Source: Leptofilum sp050292445 (lineage in GTDB: Bacteria > Chloroflexota > Anaerolineae > Promineifilales > Promineifilaceae). From it: DNA of 29,826 bases. Location: assembly GCA_050292445.1 (NCBI GenBank), contig JBNKLQ010000045.1:1-29826 (forward strand), in the 5' to 3' direction. Positions 28,674-29,826 of this stretch are shown here, piece by piece (the stretch's first letter is position 1; the number at the start of each line of letters is the position of its first letter). The notes beneath the pieces were generated by a model, which saw only the letters and a list, made by a program, of their open reading frames with translations, had not been told where the DNA came from and searched no databases. The position numbers and the translations under genes were made by a program.

Positions 28674-29826
28674 ATGAATGCAGTCGCCGCAAATTCGCCA
28701 GACCCGTCAGTTAAAACAAGTCCACAATTCATTCAAAGCATTCGGGCCGGGCTGCGCTATTGGCAGAAAAAAACGGAAACGCTCGGGCCAGAGCAGATGC
28801 AGTGGCTGGACCAACGCCGTAAAAACCTGCACCAGGCAATTCTGTTTGGTCTCAATCAGCCGGAAACCTGGGCAGATACGGCCCAGCTGCTGCTGCAAGC
28901 GTTTGATTTTAGCGAATGGCGCGGCTATTGGCTGGAATGGATTCCAGTGCTAGAGCAGGCGCTGGCTAGTGCCCCGGAAAAGAAGATGCTGTTATACGGC
29001 CGTCTGCAAAATCGCCTGGGCCAGCTTTACCGCCTGGACAACCGCCTGCCCGAAGCTGAGATCCAGCACAAAGCGGCTCTTGATTTAGCACAAAGTTTGG
29101 CGAATGACGAGTTGCTGGTGATTACCTACAACTGCCTGGCAGAATACCATCTAAGCAAAGGGAATGTTGGCCAGACGAGAGAGTATGGGCAGGCGGCACT
29201 CGATCTGTCCCAGACGATACCCAGCCTAAAGCGAATGGAGGCGTTTGCTCACCTGAGCCTGGGAAAAATTGAGGGATTTGTGGGGAATTGGCCAGTGGCC
29301 ATTGAACATTACCAACAAACGAGTCAAATTTGGCGTAAACTGGATAATCACACTTATTTGGCGCGTTCCCTGACAGATCTGGGTGGTGTTTATTCCAGGA
29401 CAAACTCGTTTATCCTGGCGCAGCAAGCGTATGAAGAAGCTCGGGAAATTTTGAAATTCACCAATAACGAGAAGGATAAAATAAACATTAATTTAAACCT
29501 GGGAACATTGTTTTATCGTCAAGAAAAATGGATGGATGCTGAAGCAGCCTTTCTGCGAGTAGACCCAATTGCCTTGCGGGAGCAAAATGAGTTTTATCTG
29601 CTTGGCTCTTTTTATAATAATTTGGGCAACGTCTATCTGGAGATGCAGGAGTGGGAAAAGGCGTTAGAATACTTAATTCTTGCCTGTGATATCTTTCTTG
29701 GGACAAATAACCAGCTCGATTTGGGCAACAGTTTGGGGACGTTAGCATCAGTCTATGAACAGGATGGTCAACTTAGAAAGGCATTGCAATTCTATGAGGA
29801 GGCCGTTTTTTTGCTGCAAAAGTTTC
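28674..29826 (+). CDS. Tetratricopeptide-repeat protein, probable partner of the STAND ATPase (3' partial)
   Basis: An ATG at 28674 opens a frame that runs without stop to the window end: 384 codons. After a 40-residue start, about eight TPR-type helical pairs follow, with typical positions such as LYRLDNRLPEAEIQHKAALD, YYLAEYHLSKGN-like units, YNNLGNVYLEMQEWEKALEY and LASVYEQDGQLRKALQFYEE. The arrangement matches the TPR sensor half of fused STAND proteins. No strong ribosome binding site is seen, so translation may be coupled to the upstream ATPase gene. The N-terminal part (LDQRRKNLHQAI) resembles the region just after the winged helix in fused STAND/TPR regulators. Confidence 0.85.
   Translation, partial: MNAVAANSPDPSVKTSPQFIQSIRAGLRYWQKKTETLGPEQMQWLDQRRKNLHQAILFGLNQPETWADTAQLLLQAFDFSEWRGYWLEWIPVLEQALASAPEKKMLLYGRLQNRLGQLYRLDNRLPEAEIQHKAALDLAQSLANDELLVITYNCLAEYHLSKGNVGQTREYGQAALDLSQTIPSLKRMEAFAHLSLGKIEGFVGNWPVAIEHYQQTSQIWRKLDNHTYLARSLTDLGGVYSRTNSFILAQQAYEEAREILKFTNNEKDKININLNLGTLFYRQEKWMDAEAAFLRVDPIALREQNEFYLLGSFYNNLGNVYLEMQEWEKALEYLILACDIFLGTNNQLDLGNSLGTLASVYEQDGQLRKALQFYEEAVFLLQKF

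Larger units (their letters stand above)
86..29004. repeat. Dispersed palindrome ACGGCCGT, about 55 copies
   Basis: Counted by eye, about 55 exact copies lie across the window, for example at 86, 1289, 4433, 7361, 9563, 13367, 16211, 19516, 19542, 23155, 26382 and 28997 (start positions), about one per 540 bases. An 8-mer is expected about once per 65 kb in random sequence. Flanks are commonly A before and T, C or A after. Most are inside genes, where they are often read as Thr-Ala-Val, and also as Asn-Gly-Arg or Arg-Pro-Ser. Near variants (GCGGCCGT, CCGGCCGT, TCGGCCGT, ACGGCCGA) occur as well. Confidence 0.93.

Overview
The window looks like about 30 kb of a Chloroflexota chromosome, probably Anaerolineae or a related filamentous lineage. 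This rests on the gene families: a CSLREA/choice-of-anchor Q protein ending in YLPIVAKP, ArsA-type ATPase with HSP20-like tail, DUF4342, PrsW proteases and STAND ATPases with sigma-like HTH. It is inference from the proteins, not from a marker gene. No rRNA, tRNA, CRISPR array or complete insertion sequence was seen. The palindrome ACGGCCGT occurs about 55 times (chance expectation below one) and runs through nearly every gene, most often read as Thr-Ala-Val.

Layout. 1-3714 (minus): two large secreted surface proteins, one cut by the window edge. 3968-7052 (plus): an envelope-proteolysis operon with a degenerate PrsW-like membrane protein, a membrane-anchored PsbP-like protein and a trypsin-like lipoprotein. 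7301-9769 (plus): ArsA/Get3-like ATPase, a LiaF-like membrane protein and a DUF4342 protein. 9915-12465 (minus): canonical PrsW, queA and a zinc-ribbon membrane protein. 12671-14702: a cytochrome b/molybdopterin oxidoreductase fusion (plus) and a medium-chain dehydrogenase (minus). 14843-17334 (plus): a secreted lamin-tail nuclease split by a frameshift at a C6 run. 17440-20281 (plus): a receiver/roadblock/IS200-fold fusion, endonuclease VIII, and a FrnE/DsbA-family oxidoreductase. 20377-23874 (plus): fabG, a divergent KAS III and an acyl-CoA ligase. 23939-26856 (minus): truncated Bax-inhibitor-1, Uup-type ABC-F ATPase, DJ-1/PfpI-like protein. 26862-29826 (plus): promoters, a small ORF, a STAND ATPase and a TPR protein that runs off the window.

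The strongest discovery candidate is the FrnE-like gene at 19679-20281. Its reading frame is intact except for one TGA, which falls exactly on the first cysteine of the CxxC active site, giving U-P-F-C if read as selenocysteine. A two-part stem-loop with a G-initiated apical loop begins five bases after the TGA, as expected of a bacterial SECIS element.

Other notable points are the genome-wide octamer, heptad-built hairpins between the lipid-operon genes, several catalytic-site losses in otherwise well-kept families (PrsW-like, KAS III, DJ-1-like), the three-domain fusion with a worn transposase fold, the split STAND/TPR pair, and a group of genes whose -10 box sits 5-6 bases before the ATG, suggesting leaderless transcripts.
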